Below, one piece after another: positions 25,157-33,975 of a stretch of DNA of 64,000 nt. The translations under genes and the position numbers were made by a program. Each line of letters starts with the position of its first letter. The first letter of the stretch is position 1. Under the pieces are notes generated by a model. It was given only the letters and a program-made list of their open reading frames with translations. It ran no database searches and was not told the origin of the DNA. Source of the DNA: Salinispirillum sp. LH 10-3-1 (GTDB lineage: Bacteria > Pseudomonadota > Gammaproteobacteria > Pseudomonadales > Natronospirillaceae); assembly GCF_030643825.1 (NCBI RefSeq), contig NZ_CP101717.1, forward strand, positions 1,612,001 to 1,676,000, given 5' to 3'.

Positions 25157-27864
25157 AAAAACGGCAAGAGACGACCTGCGCCTACTGCGGTGTTGGCTGC
25201 GGCGTCAGTGCTATGGTGCACGACGACCGGGTCATAGCGGTAGAAGGCAGCACACGTCATCCTGCCAATCGTGGCCGCCTGTGTGTTAAAGGTTCTGCAT
25301 TGCACGAAACGCTCGACGCATCGGCACGCTTGCTTGCACCACAGGTTTATGGTGAAACCGTTGATTGGGACCGCGCCATAAGCGCGGTAGCAAAAGGCTT
25401 TGCCGATGTTATTCGCCGTCATGGCCCAGACAGCGTGGCATTCTATGTGTCTGGTCAACTGTTAACGGAAGACTATTACGTCGCCAATAAATTGCTCAAG
25501 GGGTTTATTGGTACCAGTAATATCGACACGAATTCTCGGTTGTGTATGTCGTCGGCCGTCGCGGCGCAAAAGCGCGCTTTTGGTAGTGATACCGTACCCG
25601 CCAACTATGAAGACCTCGACGAAGCCGACTTGCTGGTGCTGACCGGTTCAAACGCGGCGTGGACACACCCTGTGTTGTTTCAGCGTATGCAAGCCGCCCG
25701 TACCGAGGCCCAAAAGAAGGGGCGTAAACTCAAACGCATGGTGGTGATTGATCCGCGCAGTACCGCCACCGCCGAGAGTGCCGACCTGCATTTGGCGCTG
25801 AAGCCGGGCACTGATGCCGTGTTGTTTAATGGCTTGTTGGTCTGGCTACATCGTCAAGATTTGACCGACAGCCACTTTATCGAACGCCATACCCAAGGGT
25901 TTACGGCCGCCTTAAATACCGCCGAGCGAACCGCCGGTTCGCTGAAAAAAGTGGCTGCCGCCTGTGATGTGCCCATTGAACAGGTTGAAACCTTTTACCA
26001 ATGGGCCGCGCAATCGCCCAAGATGGTGACCTTCTATTCCATGGGGATCAATCAGTCATCCAGCGGCGTCGACAAGGCACATACCATTATCAACCTGCAC
26101 CTCGCGACCGGGCGCATCGGTAAACCGGGTGCTTCGCCGTTTTCCATAACCGGGCAACCGAACGCCATGGGTGGGCGTGAAGTCGGTGGCTTAGCCAATC
26201 AGTTGGCGGCGCATATGAACTGGGACAGTCCCGACGATGTTAATCGTGTCGAACGCTTTTGGCGCGCGCCGAACATGGCCCGTGGGCCCGGCTTGGCGGC
26301 CACCGATCTCTTCGAGGCCGTAGGGCAGGGCAAAATTAAGGCAATCTGGATCATGGCGACCAACCCGGTGGTCAGTATGCCGGACGCCGATCGAGTACGC
26401 GCCGTACTGTCCGCTTGCGAGTTGGTCGTGGTGTCGGACTGTATGCAACACACCGATACGCTCGACATGGCGCACATCAAGCTGCCAGCGACGGGTTGGA
26501 GTGAAAAGGACGGAACCGTCACCAACAGTGAACGCCGTATCTCGCGTCAACGGGCATTGGTGAAACCCATGGGACAGGCGAAGCATGACTGGTGGATAAT
26601 CACACAGGTCGCCCGTGCCATGGGGTTTGCGGCTGGCTTTCCCTATCAGCAACCCGTCGACATCTTTCGCGAGCACGCGCAATTGTCGGCCTACGAAAAC
26701 AACGGCAGTCGTGATTTCGATATCTCTCTGTACGCCGATATAACACCAGCGGAGTACGATGCGATGGTGCCGCTGCAATGGCCGATTACCCAAAATGCGC
26801 CCATGGGCACCGCGCGCTTGTTCGGTGATGGTCGTTTCTATACGCCGGAACAGAGTGCCCGTTTTTTCCCCATTGTGCCGCAGGCACCACGGCACCTGCC
26901 GAGAGCAAACAGCTCGGTGTCCGATAGTCCATTTGAGTTCCTATTGAATACCGGGCGCCTCCGTGATCAGTGGCATACCATGACCCGAACCGGGTTAGCC
27001 GATCGCCTGCAGCAGCATATGCCAGAGCCTCGCGTTTATATGCATCCGGACGATGCCGTTCGCTTGCAGGTCAGCGATCAGGATTGGGTACAACTCGACT
27101 CCGCACGGGTGGCCGGTGAGGACATTAAAGCGCGCGTGGTCTGCAGTACCAGTCAGCGTCGCGGTGAATTGTTCATGCCCATTCACTGGACGGCGCAAAA
27201 CAGCAGCCATGGCCGCGTCGGACGGCTGATTCCCGCGCATGTCGACCCCATTTCTTTTCAACCGGAGCTGAAACATGCCGTCGTGCAGGTGCAGCGCTGG
27301 CAGCCCGCTCAACAAGGCTATATTTGGCTGCGTGAAGCGTTAGCAGAGCCGCCGTGGGATGCCTGGTTAAAGCGCACTGTGGCGGGGGTCACGGTGTATC
27401 AATTTGCGCACAGTACCCTATGGCGTGCCGCGACCGACCTGCCACAGCTGATGGGTGGGGCGCTGTTGGACGAACCCATGCAAGTGTTCGAAGATCTGAC
27501 ACGCCATAGCCAACGCTTGGTGTGGGGTACCGCCGACCACCGCAGTGCCATAGCCTGGGTGGGGCAAACATTGCCGGAGCCTGATTCACGCTGGGTTGCC
27601 GAGTGTTTGAAGGCAGGCGAGCTGAACTCACAAGATCGGCGCGACCTGCTGGCCGGACGCAGTGGCGGGCAGGTGGACCCGGGCCCATTGGTGTGCAGTT
27701 GTCACCAAGTAGGAGAGTATACCATCCGCAATGCGATGCGCGATGACGGGATCAATACCGTGGAGGGGTTGGGCAAGCAGCTCAAGTGCGGCACACAATG
27801 CGGTAGCTGCATACCGGACTTGAAGCGCTTGATTGTCAGTGATCGGGCAGTGGATGCCGCCTAA
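25153..27864 (+). CDS. nasA: Assimilatory nitrate reductase catalytic subunit NasA
   Basis: Molybdopterin (bis-MGD) oxidoreductase of 903 aa that reduces nitrate to nitrite in the cytoplasm; no Tat signal is present. The N-terminal [4Fe-4S] cysteines are in TTCAYCGVGCGV (C9, C12, C16) with the fourth in GRLCVKGSALH. Molybdopterin-binding motifs include YSMGINQSSSGVD, GRIGKPGASPFSITGQPNAMGGREVGG (split here only in reading) and the C-terminal molydopterin-dinucleotide domain (NTGRLRDQWHTMTRTG). The end carries a BFD-like [2Fe-2S] domain (VCSCHQVGEY, CGTQCGSC), the usual NasA extension that accepts electrons. Start 25153 is the conserved MKKRQETTC N-terminus. Confidence 0.95.
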   Translation: MKKRQETTCAYCGVGCGVSAMVHDDRVIAVEGSTRHPANRGRLCVKGSALHETLDASARLLAPQVYGETVDWDRAISAVAKGFADVIRRHGPDSVAFYVSGQLLTEDYYVANKLLKGFIGTSNIDTNSRLCMSSAVAAQKRAFGSDTVPANYEDLDEADLLVLTGSNAAWTHPVLFQRMQAARTEAQKKGRKLKRMVVIDPRSTATAESADLHLALKPGTDAVLFNGLLVWLHRQDLTDSHFIERHTQGFTAALNTAERTAGSLKKVAAACDVPIEQVETFYQWAAQSPKMVTFYSMGINQSSSGVDKAHTIINLHLATGRIGKPGASPFSITGQPNAMGGREVGGLANQLAAHMNWDSPDDVNRVERFWRAPNMARGPGLAATDLFEAVGQGKIKAIWIMATNPVVSMPDADRVRAVLSACELVVVSDCMQHTDTLDMAHIKLPATGWSEKDGTVTNSERRISRQRALVKPMGQAKHDWWIITQVARAMGFAAGFPYQQPVDIFREHAQLSAYENNGSRDFDISLYADITPAEYDAMVPLQWPITQNAPMGTARLFGDGRFYTPEQSARFFPIVPQAPRHLPRANSSVSDSPFEFLLNTGRLRDQWHTMTRTGLADRLQQHMPEPRVYMHPDDAVRLQVSDQDWVQLDSARVAGEDIKARVVCSTSQRRGELFMPIHWTAQNSSHGRVGRLIPAHVDPISFQPELKHAVVQVQRWQPAQQGYIWLREALAEPPWDAWLKRTVAGVTVYQFAHSTLWRAATDLPQLMGGALLDEPMQVFEDLTRHSQRLVWGTADHRSAIAWVGQTLPEPDSRWVAECLKAGELNSQDRRDLLAGRSGGQVDPGPLVCSCHQVGEYTIRNAMRDDGINTVEGLGKQLKCGTQCGSCIPDLKRLIVSDRAVDAA

Positions 27865-27933
27865 AGCTGAGCGGGCGTTGTAGCGCGTGCTAAACCTAAT
27901 GAAACCGACCTACATTTCATTGTCTATACACTC

Positions 27934-27939
27934 TATAAT
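27934..27939 (+). promoter_or_regulatory. -10 element upstream of pyrD
   Basis: A perfect TATAAT lies 30 bp before the pyrD ATG, with no good -35 at standard spacing. A consensus AAGGAG Shine-Dalgarno (27957-27962) sits between it and the start. No terminator is visible between nasA and this promoter. Confidence 0.4.
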
Positions 27940-27968
27940 GCCTGCCAGTATTTTTAAGGAGTGTACTT

Positions 27969-28979
27969 ATGTACCAATACCTGCAAGCCGCATTGTTCAA
28001 GCTTACGCCAGAAACAGCCCACGAATTCAGTTTGGATTCCTTGGGAGCGGCCAAACGATTGGGACTGACCTCCATTTTTGCACCGCGCGTGCCCGCCAAG
28101 CCCGTCACCTTGTTTGGTCTTAATTTTCGCAATCAAATCGGTTTGGCCGCCGGTTTGGATAAGAATGGCGACTACATCGATGCTCTTGGCGCTCTGGGTT
28201 TTGGCCACGTAGAAGTGGGTACTGTCACGCCACGCGCGCAACCGGGCAACCCTGAACCGCGTTTGTTTCGTTTGCCCGAAGCGCAAGCCATCATCAATCG
28301 CATGGGGTTTAACAACCTGGGCGTGGACCACATGGTGGCCAACCTGAAGAAACGCACCTTTGATGGCATTGTGGGTGTGAACATCGGCAAGAATTTCGAT
28401 ACACCGGTTGAGAATGCGGCCGACGACTATTTAATCTGCCTAAAAGCGGTGTACCCCTATGCGGACTACATCACCGTGAATCTGTCTTCACCGAATACGC
28501 CGGGCTTACGGGCGCTGCAGTTCGGCGATATGCTCGACCAGTTGTTGTCCACCCTGATGACAGAGCGTGCAGCATTGGCCAAACAGTATGAAAAAGCAGT
28601 GCCCGTATTGGTGAAAATTGCCCCTGACATGACCAATGAAGAGATTCGTTCCGTCGCCGCCTCATTGCGGAAAGCCGGTGTTGACGGTGCCATCGCGACC
28701 AATACAACCATTGAACGTCCGGGCGTACAGGGTTTGAAGCACGCCGATGAAGCCGGTGGTTTGAGTGGTAAACCCTTGGCAGAAGCCTCCACGCATGCGC
28801 TGGCCGTGTTGGTGAAGGCATTGGACGGTGCCATGCCGGTGATCGGTGTGGGCGGTATCGTTGACGGGCCTTCGGCGCGTGCGAAAATGGACGTCGGGGC
28901 GAGTTTGGTGCAGATGTATTCCGGGTTTATCTACCAAGGGCCTTCACTACTGAAAGAGGTTCAGGAAGCCATTTTGTAA
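27969..28979 (+). CDS. pyrD: Dihydroorotate dehydrogenase (quinone), class 2
   Basis: Oxidises dihydroorotate to orotate in pyrimidine synthesis, passing electrons to the quinone pool; 336 aa. The N-terminal amphipathic helix pair that docks on the membrane (MYQYLQAALFKLTPETAHEF) marks class 2. FMN and substrate residues lie in IGLAAGLDKNGDYIDAL, GFGHVEVGTVTP and NRMGFNNLG. The catalytic-base serine region is NLSSPNTPGLRALQ, followed by GLSGKPL and the phosphate-binding GVGGIVDG. Standard length, single gene. Confidence 0.97.
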   Translation: MYQYLQAALFKLTPETAHEFSLDSLGAAKRLGLTSIFAPRVPAKPVTLFGLNFRNQIGLAAGLDKNGDYIDALGALGFGHVEVGTVTPRAQPGNPEPRLFRLPEAQAIINRMGFNNLGVDHMVANLKKRTFDGIVGVNIGKNFDTPVENAADDYLICLKAVYPYADYITVNLSSPNTPGLRALQFGDMLDQLLSTLMTERAALAKQYEKAVPVLVKIAPDMTNEEIRSVAASLRKAGVDGAIATNTTIERPGVQGLKHADEAGGLSGKPLAEASTHALAVLVKALDGAMPVIGVGGIVDGPSARAKMDVGASLVQMYSGFIYQGPSLLKEVQEAIL

Positions 28980-29024
28980 GAGGTTTTGCGGAAGGTATTA
29001 CGAAAGAGAGCGGTTTGTTCGGTG

Positions 29025-29048
29025 ACAGGCCGCTTGCGCGGCCTGTTT
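29025..29048 (+). terminator. Hairpin terminator after pyrD
   Basis: Stem ACAGGCCGC (29025-29033) and GCGGCCTGT (29038-29046) is a perfect 9-bp match with a TTGC loop. Only a short T tail follows (29046-29048). It lies between convergent pyrD and rmf and probably ends pyrD transcription. Confidence 0.65.
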
Positions 29049-29067
29049 CCTGAAATAACTGGACGAG

Positions 29068-29295
29068 TTACCCTTGATGGATTTGGTGATAAACGACTCG
29101 GTTTAGCTTGTGTACCGCGCTGGCACCTTGAAAGCCATTCCACATATCATCACGGCCTTCACGCCAACCGTTCATCCATTCTTGGTGTTCGGTACCATCC
29201 GGTTTCGGACATAACGACTTTGAACGTCCCTCCAGACCTGCCAAATAACCACGCTGATAAGCTCTGTCGGAACGATCACGTTTCTGTCTTTTCAT
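29068..29295 (-). CDS. rmf: Ribosome modulation factor Rmf
   Basis: 75-aa basic protein that drives 70S dimerisation into hibernating 100S ribosomes in stationary phase. The N-terminal 55 residues match Rmf closely (MKRQKRDRSDRAYQRGY, GRSKSLCP, WMNGWREGRDD). A C-terminal tail of about 20 residues extends past the E. coli length (55 aa), as in longer versions seen in other genera. A GAGG Shine-Dalgarno precedes the ATG at 29295. Single gene, convergent with pyrD. Expression is expected to rise on entry to stationary phase, but I cannot identify its promoter with certainty. Confidence 0.94.
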   Translation of the reverse strand: MKRQKRDRSDRAYQRGYLAGLEGRSKSLCPKPDGTEHQEWMNGWREGRDDMWNGFQGASAVHKLNRVVYHQIHQG

Positions 29296-29676
29296 AAAAG
29301 TCGACCTCTTGCATTGTCGAAGATGTTCAGGGAACTGCTCTATAAGAGCGGAATTATGAAACGATCCTGCTATACTCCTTTCCTTTCAGGGCACTTGCAT
29401 GCCGCGTCACGGTGACAGTGGCTCCGATGAAAAATTCGGGCACTGCATGGGACACCATCGGGAATACAAACCGACGGCATGTCTTAGTTTTACGGCAGGA
29501 GCGGTGCAGGTGTCGAATGCTTTGGAGTTCTAACGGTGGGTCTGTTGATCGCCAAAAGTTCTTAAAAATGTCATGCGCTTGTAACCAACTGATTTACGGG
29601 TGCTTTGATGTCGGCAAAAACATTCAAGCTGATCCACTTATAGCTCATATTTATTAAAAACTGGTTTACATACAAA
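29296..29676. other. Divergent rmf-rlmKL intergenic region
   Basis: 381 bp without a convincing gene. It must hold the promoters of rmf (leftward) and rlmKL (rightward). I see a TATACT hexamer at 29371-29376 on the plus strand with no good -35, a short GCTCT/AGAGC inverted repeat near 29340, and a GTCAC/GTGAC palindrome near 29406. An 81-codon GTG-initiated frame at 29412-29657 has no Shine-Dalgarno and no family resemblance. The rlmKL leader therefore could be long. Confidence 0.5.
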
Positions 29677-31824
29677 ATGCATCTAAGAACATCGGACACC
29701 CTGCAATGGTTTTTCGCCTGCCCACAATTCATTGAGCCATTGCTTGCCGATGAATTGACCGCCTTGGGTGCAGAAACTGTAAAAATTGGTCATGCAGGGG
29801 TTCAGGCCGAGGGCGATCTCGCTTTAGGCTATCGCGTGGTACTGTGGAGCCGTCTTGCGTCGCGCGCGACCTTGCAGGTGGCTTCTGGCAAAGCCAGCAA
29901 CCAAGACGAACTGCGCGAACTGCTGTTGAGCATCGCGTGGGAAGATCACCTTCACCCCAATGGCTCATTGAAAGTCCGGTTTTTGGGTCGTACGGAAGAC
30001 CTGCGCAACACGCAGTTTGGCGCCCAGTGGGTAAAAGACCAAATTGTTGATTATTTCACCGCGTCGCATGGCGTGCGTCCCAGTGTCAGCAATGACCCGG
30101 ACATCAACATTGTCGTGAATCTGCACAAGGGGCAGGGCACGGTAGGCATCGAGCTGAACGCCCAAAGCCTGCACCATCGCGGCTACCGTCAACCGGGTGC
30201 TAAAGCTCCGCTGCGCGAAAACCTTGCCGCTGCCGTTCTGATTCGCGCTGGTTGGCCAGAGCATATCGCCAGCGATAAAGCCGCTGTGCAACTGGTGGAT
30301 CCGATGTGCGGTTCCGGCACGCTGTTGATCGAAGGGGCATTAATGGCCTTTGATTGGGCACCGGGCTTGCTGCGTCAAGACAATCTGGCGCGCCGCTGGC
30401 TGGGGCACGACCAGGCGTTGTGGGATAGCTTGGTAGCAGAAGCGGAAGAACGCCGTGACGAAAAGCTCAAAAACGCCAAGCGGTTTGAGTTCTGGGGCAA
30501 CGATGCCGACACCGACATGTTCAATTTAGCCCGCCGTCATTGGCGTTCTATCGGTTTGCCGGAAGCGCGCTGGAGCCATTGTGATATTGCAGCCATGCCG
30601 GGGGCCGCGCCGACCGAGAGTGGTCTGGTGGTCTGTAATCCGCCGTACGGCGAACGCCTGAGTTCCGTCGCCGAGTTAAAGCCGTTGTACGAGGCCTTAG
30701 GTGGCTTTATGAGCTCGTTATCAGAAGCCTTTCAAGGCGCGATCTTCACGCAGGCCGATGTGCCCATCACGCTGTCGAATTTGTATTACAGCAAAGAATA
30801 TCGCTTGATGAACGGCGATTTGGAATGCAAATTGTTCCGCTTTGAATCGCTGGCGCAGAAAGAACGTCCTGCCAAAGTGCTGGCGGAAGACCTCGCCAAC
30901 CGCATCACCAAAAACCTGCGTAAGTTGAAGCCCTTTATTAAAAGCGGCGTTACCAATGCGTACCGGGTTTATGACGCCGACATTCCAGAATACTCCATAG
31001 CCGTTGACCGCTACGGTGACTGGTTACATGTGCAGGAATACGCGCCACCGAAAGACATCGACCCGAACGTAGCACAAAAACGCTTGAACTCTGCCTTGAT
31101 GACCCTGCCCGAAGTGCTGAACGTACCGGCCGACCAGGTGGTGCTGAAACAGCGCAAGCAACAGAAGGGCAGCAGCCAATACGAAAAGCAGGATGACCAG
31201 CGCAGCACGGGTAACGACCAGATCGTGTTCGAGCACGGTGCGCGCTTCATCATCAACCTGACGGATTACTTGGATACCGGTTTGTTTCTGGACCACCGCC
31301 CAATGCGTTATTGGCTGCAACAACAAGCCAAAGACAAAGTGGTGCTGAACCTGTTTTGTTACACCGGCGCCGCCAGTGTGCATGCGGCTATCGGTGGCGC
31401 ATCGCGGGTCGACAGCGTCGACTTGTCGAATACCTACTTGGAATGGGCGAAAGAAAACTTCCGTCTGAACAAACTGAAACCGGAACGTTTCAATTTCATT
31501 CAAGCCGATGTCGTAGAGTGGTTGGCGGACGCTCAGAGCAAGTACGATTTGATCTTCTTGGACCCTCCGACGTTCAGCAACTCGAAGCGGATGCGTGACC
31601 ACTTTGACGTGCAGCGTGACCATCAAGAACTGATCGACAACGCTATGAAAGTTTTGGTGCCGGGCGGTACGTTGGTGTTCTCGAACAACTTCCGCAAGTT
31701 CAAAATGGACGACGCGGTGTTAGAAAACTATGACGTGCAAGATTATCGGCAGAAGTCTATTCCGGCCGATTACGAGCGCAACCAGAAAATTCATGGTTGT
31801 TGGCTAATCAAGCATCGAACCTGA
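29677..31824 (+). CDS. rlmL: Bifunctional 23S rRNA methyltransferase RlmKL
   Basis: 715-aa fusion that makes m2G2445 (RlmL half) and m7G2069 (RlmK half) in 23S rRNA. A THUMP domain (about 45-160) precedes the first SAM-dependent methyltransferase with DPMCGSGTLLIEG and the N-P-P-Y motif VVCNPPYGERL. The second half has VVLNLFCYTGAASVHAA and LIFLDPPTFSNSKRM. Length and order match E. coli RlmL (702 aa). No obvious Shine-Dalgarno immediately before the ATG. Confidence 0.95.
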   Translation: MHLRTSDTLQWFFACPQFIEPLLADELTALGAETVKIGHAGVQAEGDLALGYRVVLWSRLASRATLQVASGKASNQDELRELLLSIAWEDHLHPNGSLKVRFLGRTEDLRNTQFGAQWVKDQIVDYFTASHGVRPSVSNDPDINIVVNLHKGQGTVGIELNAQSLHHRGYRQPGAKAPLRENLAAAVLIRAGWPEHIASDKAAVQLVDPMCGSGTLLIEGALMAFDWAPGLLRQDNLARRWLGHDQALWDSLVAEAEERRDEKLKNAKRFEFWGNDADTDMFNLARRHWRSIGLPEARWSHCDIAAMPGAAPTESGLVVCNPPYGERLSSVAELKPLYEALGGFMSSLSEAFQGAIFTQADVPITLSNLYYSKEYRLMNGDLECKLFRFESLAQKERPAKVLAEDLANRITKNLRKLKPFIKSGVTNAYRVYDADIPEYSIAVDRYGDWLHVQEYAPPKDIDPNVAQKRLNSALMTLPEVLNVPADQVVLKQRKQQKGSSQYEKQDDQRSTGNDQIVFEHGARFIINLTDYLDTGLFLDHRPMRYWLQQQAKDKVVLNLFCYTGAASVHAAIGGASRVDSVDLSNTYLEWAKENFRLNKLKPERFNFIQADVVEWLADAQSKYDLIFLDPPTFSNSKRMRDHFDVQRDHQELIDNAMKVLVPGGTLVFSNNFRKFKMDDAVLENYDVQDYRQKSIPADYERNQKIHGCWLIKHRT

Positions 31825-31854
31825 TCAAAAGCGCAGAAACGCATCGGGCTGGCG

Positions 31855-32685
31855 TCAAGCGCTGATCAGCGCTAACGCCAATGCCATGCGCTCTTCGGTG
31901 CTCTGGTGTACGTTTTCTTCTGCGTGGCCACGAATGCATTTTTCAATGGCCGGTACGGTGACTCCAGCGTACTTCGCATAGCGGCCTTTATCCGTGCCGT
32001 AGTGCAGAAGGTTGGCCGCTATGACAATGTCGACATAGTCGGCTTCTGGATTGCCGGTTTCACGCATGATTTGTTCGTGCTCACGCGCCATCTGCACCAG
32101 CGAATCCACCATTTGCCAGCGTTTTAACATCATGGCACCAACCATAGGGTGGAGCAGTTGCTCAAACTGCAACCGTTGCTCAGGAGACAATTCAGGGCGG
32201 GTTTCTAGGAATTCGCGCAAGGGCAGCTTTCCAATATCGTGCAGTAAGCCACCTAAGGCCGCTTGCTCTTGATCCAGATGTTTCTGATAGCCCGTTAGGG
32301 TATAGCACAATGCGCTGATACGCAGCCCGCCTGCAACGAAGCCACGTAAGCGCTGTTTGTCATGTCCGGACTGCATCGTTTGTAGAATGGCGAGCTGGGT
32401 GACCAGTGAACGTACCAAGCTGAAGCCAAGATTGGTGATGGCTTGACGCAAAGAGGTGAGTGGAGAACCACGTAATAACGCGGAGCTGTTGGCAACCTTC
32501 ATTAAGCGAGCTGAGATCGCCGCGTCTTTGGCAACTTCACGCTCCAAATGAGAAATTTCACAGTTGGGATCTGATGTGAGTTCTCTTACCCGCATAGCCA
32601 CTTCAGGCAACGACGGCAAAATGAGACGGTTTGCCGCAATGTCGCGTTCCATTTGTCGGAGGAGTTGTTCTGCTTGCTCTTTCAT
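31855..32685 (-). CDS. HDOD domain protein
   Basis: 276-aa cytoplasmic protein with an HDOD domain, a non-catalytic or unproven relative of HD phosphohydrolases used in signalling. The N-terminal helix LPSLPEVAMRVRELTSDP, the segment DAAISARLMKVANSSAL, and GGLLHDIGKLPLREFLE (which keeps the HD pair) are characteristic. No attached GGDEF, EAL or receiver domain is present. AGGAG precedes the ATG. It converges with rlmKL. The last codons sit in a 16-bp perfect palindrome (31858-31873) without a T-tract. Partner and output are unknown. Confidence 0.88.
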   Translation of the reverse strand: MKEQAEQLLRQMERDIAANRLILPSLPEVAMRVRELTSDPNCEISHLEREVAKDAAISARLMKVANSSALLRGSPLTSLRQAITNLGFSLVRSLVTQLAILQTMQSGHDKQRLRGFVAGGLRISALCYTLTGYQKHLDQEQAALGGLLHDIGKLPLREFLETRPELSPEQRLQFEQLLHPMVGAMMLKRWQMVDSLVQMAREHEQIMRETGNPEADYVDIVIAANLLHYGTDKGRYAKYAGVTVPAIEKCIRGHAEENVHQSTEERMALALALISA

Positions 32686-32770
32686 GAGCCGCTCCTGATG
32701 ATCCGTTAACCCATTATAAGGCTATCCTGATTAAATACCATACACTGATCAACAGGAGTCTAACAAACTC

Positions 32771-33949
32771 CTACAAGGTTTGCGTTGCTACCTGATGTAG
32801 ACGTTCGACAGCGGCTGAGATTTGCTCGGCGGTTAGGTAAGGCGCTGGGCCAAAGCGTAAGCAGTTTCCACGACTGTCCGTCCAGACGTTTAAGCTACGA
32901 AGCTGATTGGACCACGCCGCTGCCTCTGGGGTTCGTATTACGAGAAATCCACCCAGCTCCGCCAGTTGTTGACTAGGGAGCTCCACATGCGTGGGCCAGT
33001 GGTATTGACTAAGGCGTTCGCGCAACAGGGTAAGTTGGGCGATATTGATGGAGCGTAATGTCGCTACGTTCAGTTGCTGCTCGGCGAAGAATTGCCACAC
33101 CCGGGCGGCTCGGTAGTGACTGGTCGGGTCATAGGTCGAGCCTTCAAATGCCCAGCGGCCCGTGCCATAAGCTACTGATGTTCCGGCGGACTGACTCAGT
33201 TCGGCGAATTCCGCGTACCAGCCCGTTACCAAGGGTCGCCAGTCACAGGATTTGGGGACGCGCAGAAAGCAGTTGCCTTCACCCAGCTGACAATACTTGT
33301 AGCCCCCGCCGACAACAAAGGTGCTGTCGGGCAGTGTGGTATCCATGTCATAGGGTAGGGCGTTGACCAGATGATAGGCGTCCAGCAGCAAGGGCAACTG
33401 ACGCTCTTGGCAGCGCTGCGCCAAGTTGGGTAAATGAGGCACAACTTGACCGGTTTGAAACAACACCATAGAGCACATTACTGCGGCGGTCTGTTCAGTG
33501 CAGGCTGCCCAAAGTCGCTCGGCCAATGTGTCCACGGGTTCGGTGGCCACACGCGTCACCGTTAAGTCGGTTTCGTTGAGCCGTGCGAGTAGGCGGCGCA
33601 TAGAATGGAACTCACCGTCTGTGGTGACCAAATGCGGTTTACGGTCTAGCGGCAGGGCAGAAAGCCAGCGTACCAATAGCTCCTGGGTGTTCTGGCCAAG
33701 TACGTATTCGCCAGATGTGTCACCAAGTCGTTCGGCAAAACCAGTGCGCACACGATCGGCCTGCGCAAAAGCCTGGGCCCATTTGTCATCAACGTGCGTG
33801 GTCGCGTGGTCGAAGGCCAACAGTTGGCCTTCGCGGGCGACGTCCGGCCACGCTTGATGGGAGTGTCCGGTCAGCAGGATTCGTTCGGATACCTTAAACG
33901 CGCTGTAGTGGCGCTGTAACTGTGCGGCGGTGGTTGACCAGTCTGACAT
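32771..33949 (-). CDS. Kynureninase-like PLP-dependent enzyme (class V aminotransferase fold)
   Basis: 392-aa fold-type I PLP enzyme. It starts at 33949 behind GGAG; an upstream in-frame start would overlap kynA. The PLP aspartate lies in LLLDAYHLVNALPYD and the Schiff-base lysine in VVGGGYKYCQLGEGNCF, matching the GxxYKY...G arrangement of kynureninases. The N-terminal ILLTGHSHQAWP parallels their LDGNSHG-like segment. It is 26 bp downstream of tryptophan 2,3-dioxygenase in the same direction, so cleavage of kynurenine to anthranilate is the likely role. Similarity to textbook KynU is partial, so this remains family- and context-based. Confidence 0.72.
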   Translation of the reverse strand: MSDWSTTAAQLQRHYSAFKVSERILLTGHSHQAWPDVAREGQLLAFDHATTHVDDKWAQAFAQADRVRTGFAERLGDTSGEYVLGQNTQELLVRWLSALPLDRKPHLVTTDGEFHSMRRLLARLNETDLTVTRVATEPVDTLAERLWAACTEQTAAVMCSMVLFQTGQVVPHLPNLAQRCQERQLPLLLDAYHLVNALPYDMDTTLPDSTFVVGGGYKYCQLGEGNCFLRVPKSCDWRPLVTGWYAEFAELSQSAGTSVAYGTGRWAFEGSTYDPTSHYRAARVWQFFAEQQLNVATLRSINIAQLTLLRERLSQYHWPTHVELPSQQLAELGGFLVIRTPEAAAWSNQLRSLNVWTDSRGNCLRFGPAPYLTAEQISAAVERLHQVATQTL

Positions 33950-33975
33950 GCTAGCACTCCAAAAAAACGGTTCGT

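Noticed and set aside
29412..29657. 81-codon frame between rmf and rlmKL
   Set aside because: GTG start without a ribosome-binding site, no resemblance to known proteins and no coding-like composition.
31858..31873. 16-bp perfect palindrome at the end of the HDOD gene as a terminator
   Set aside because: It encodes the last residues, and no T-tract follows on either strand; may be chance.
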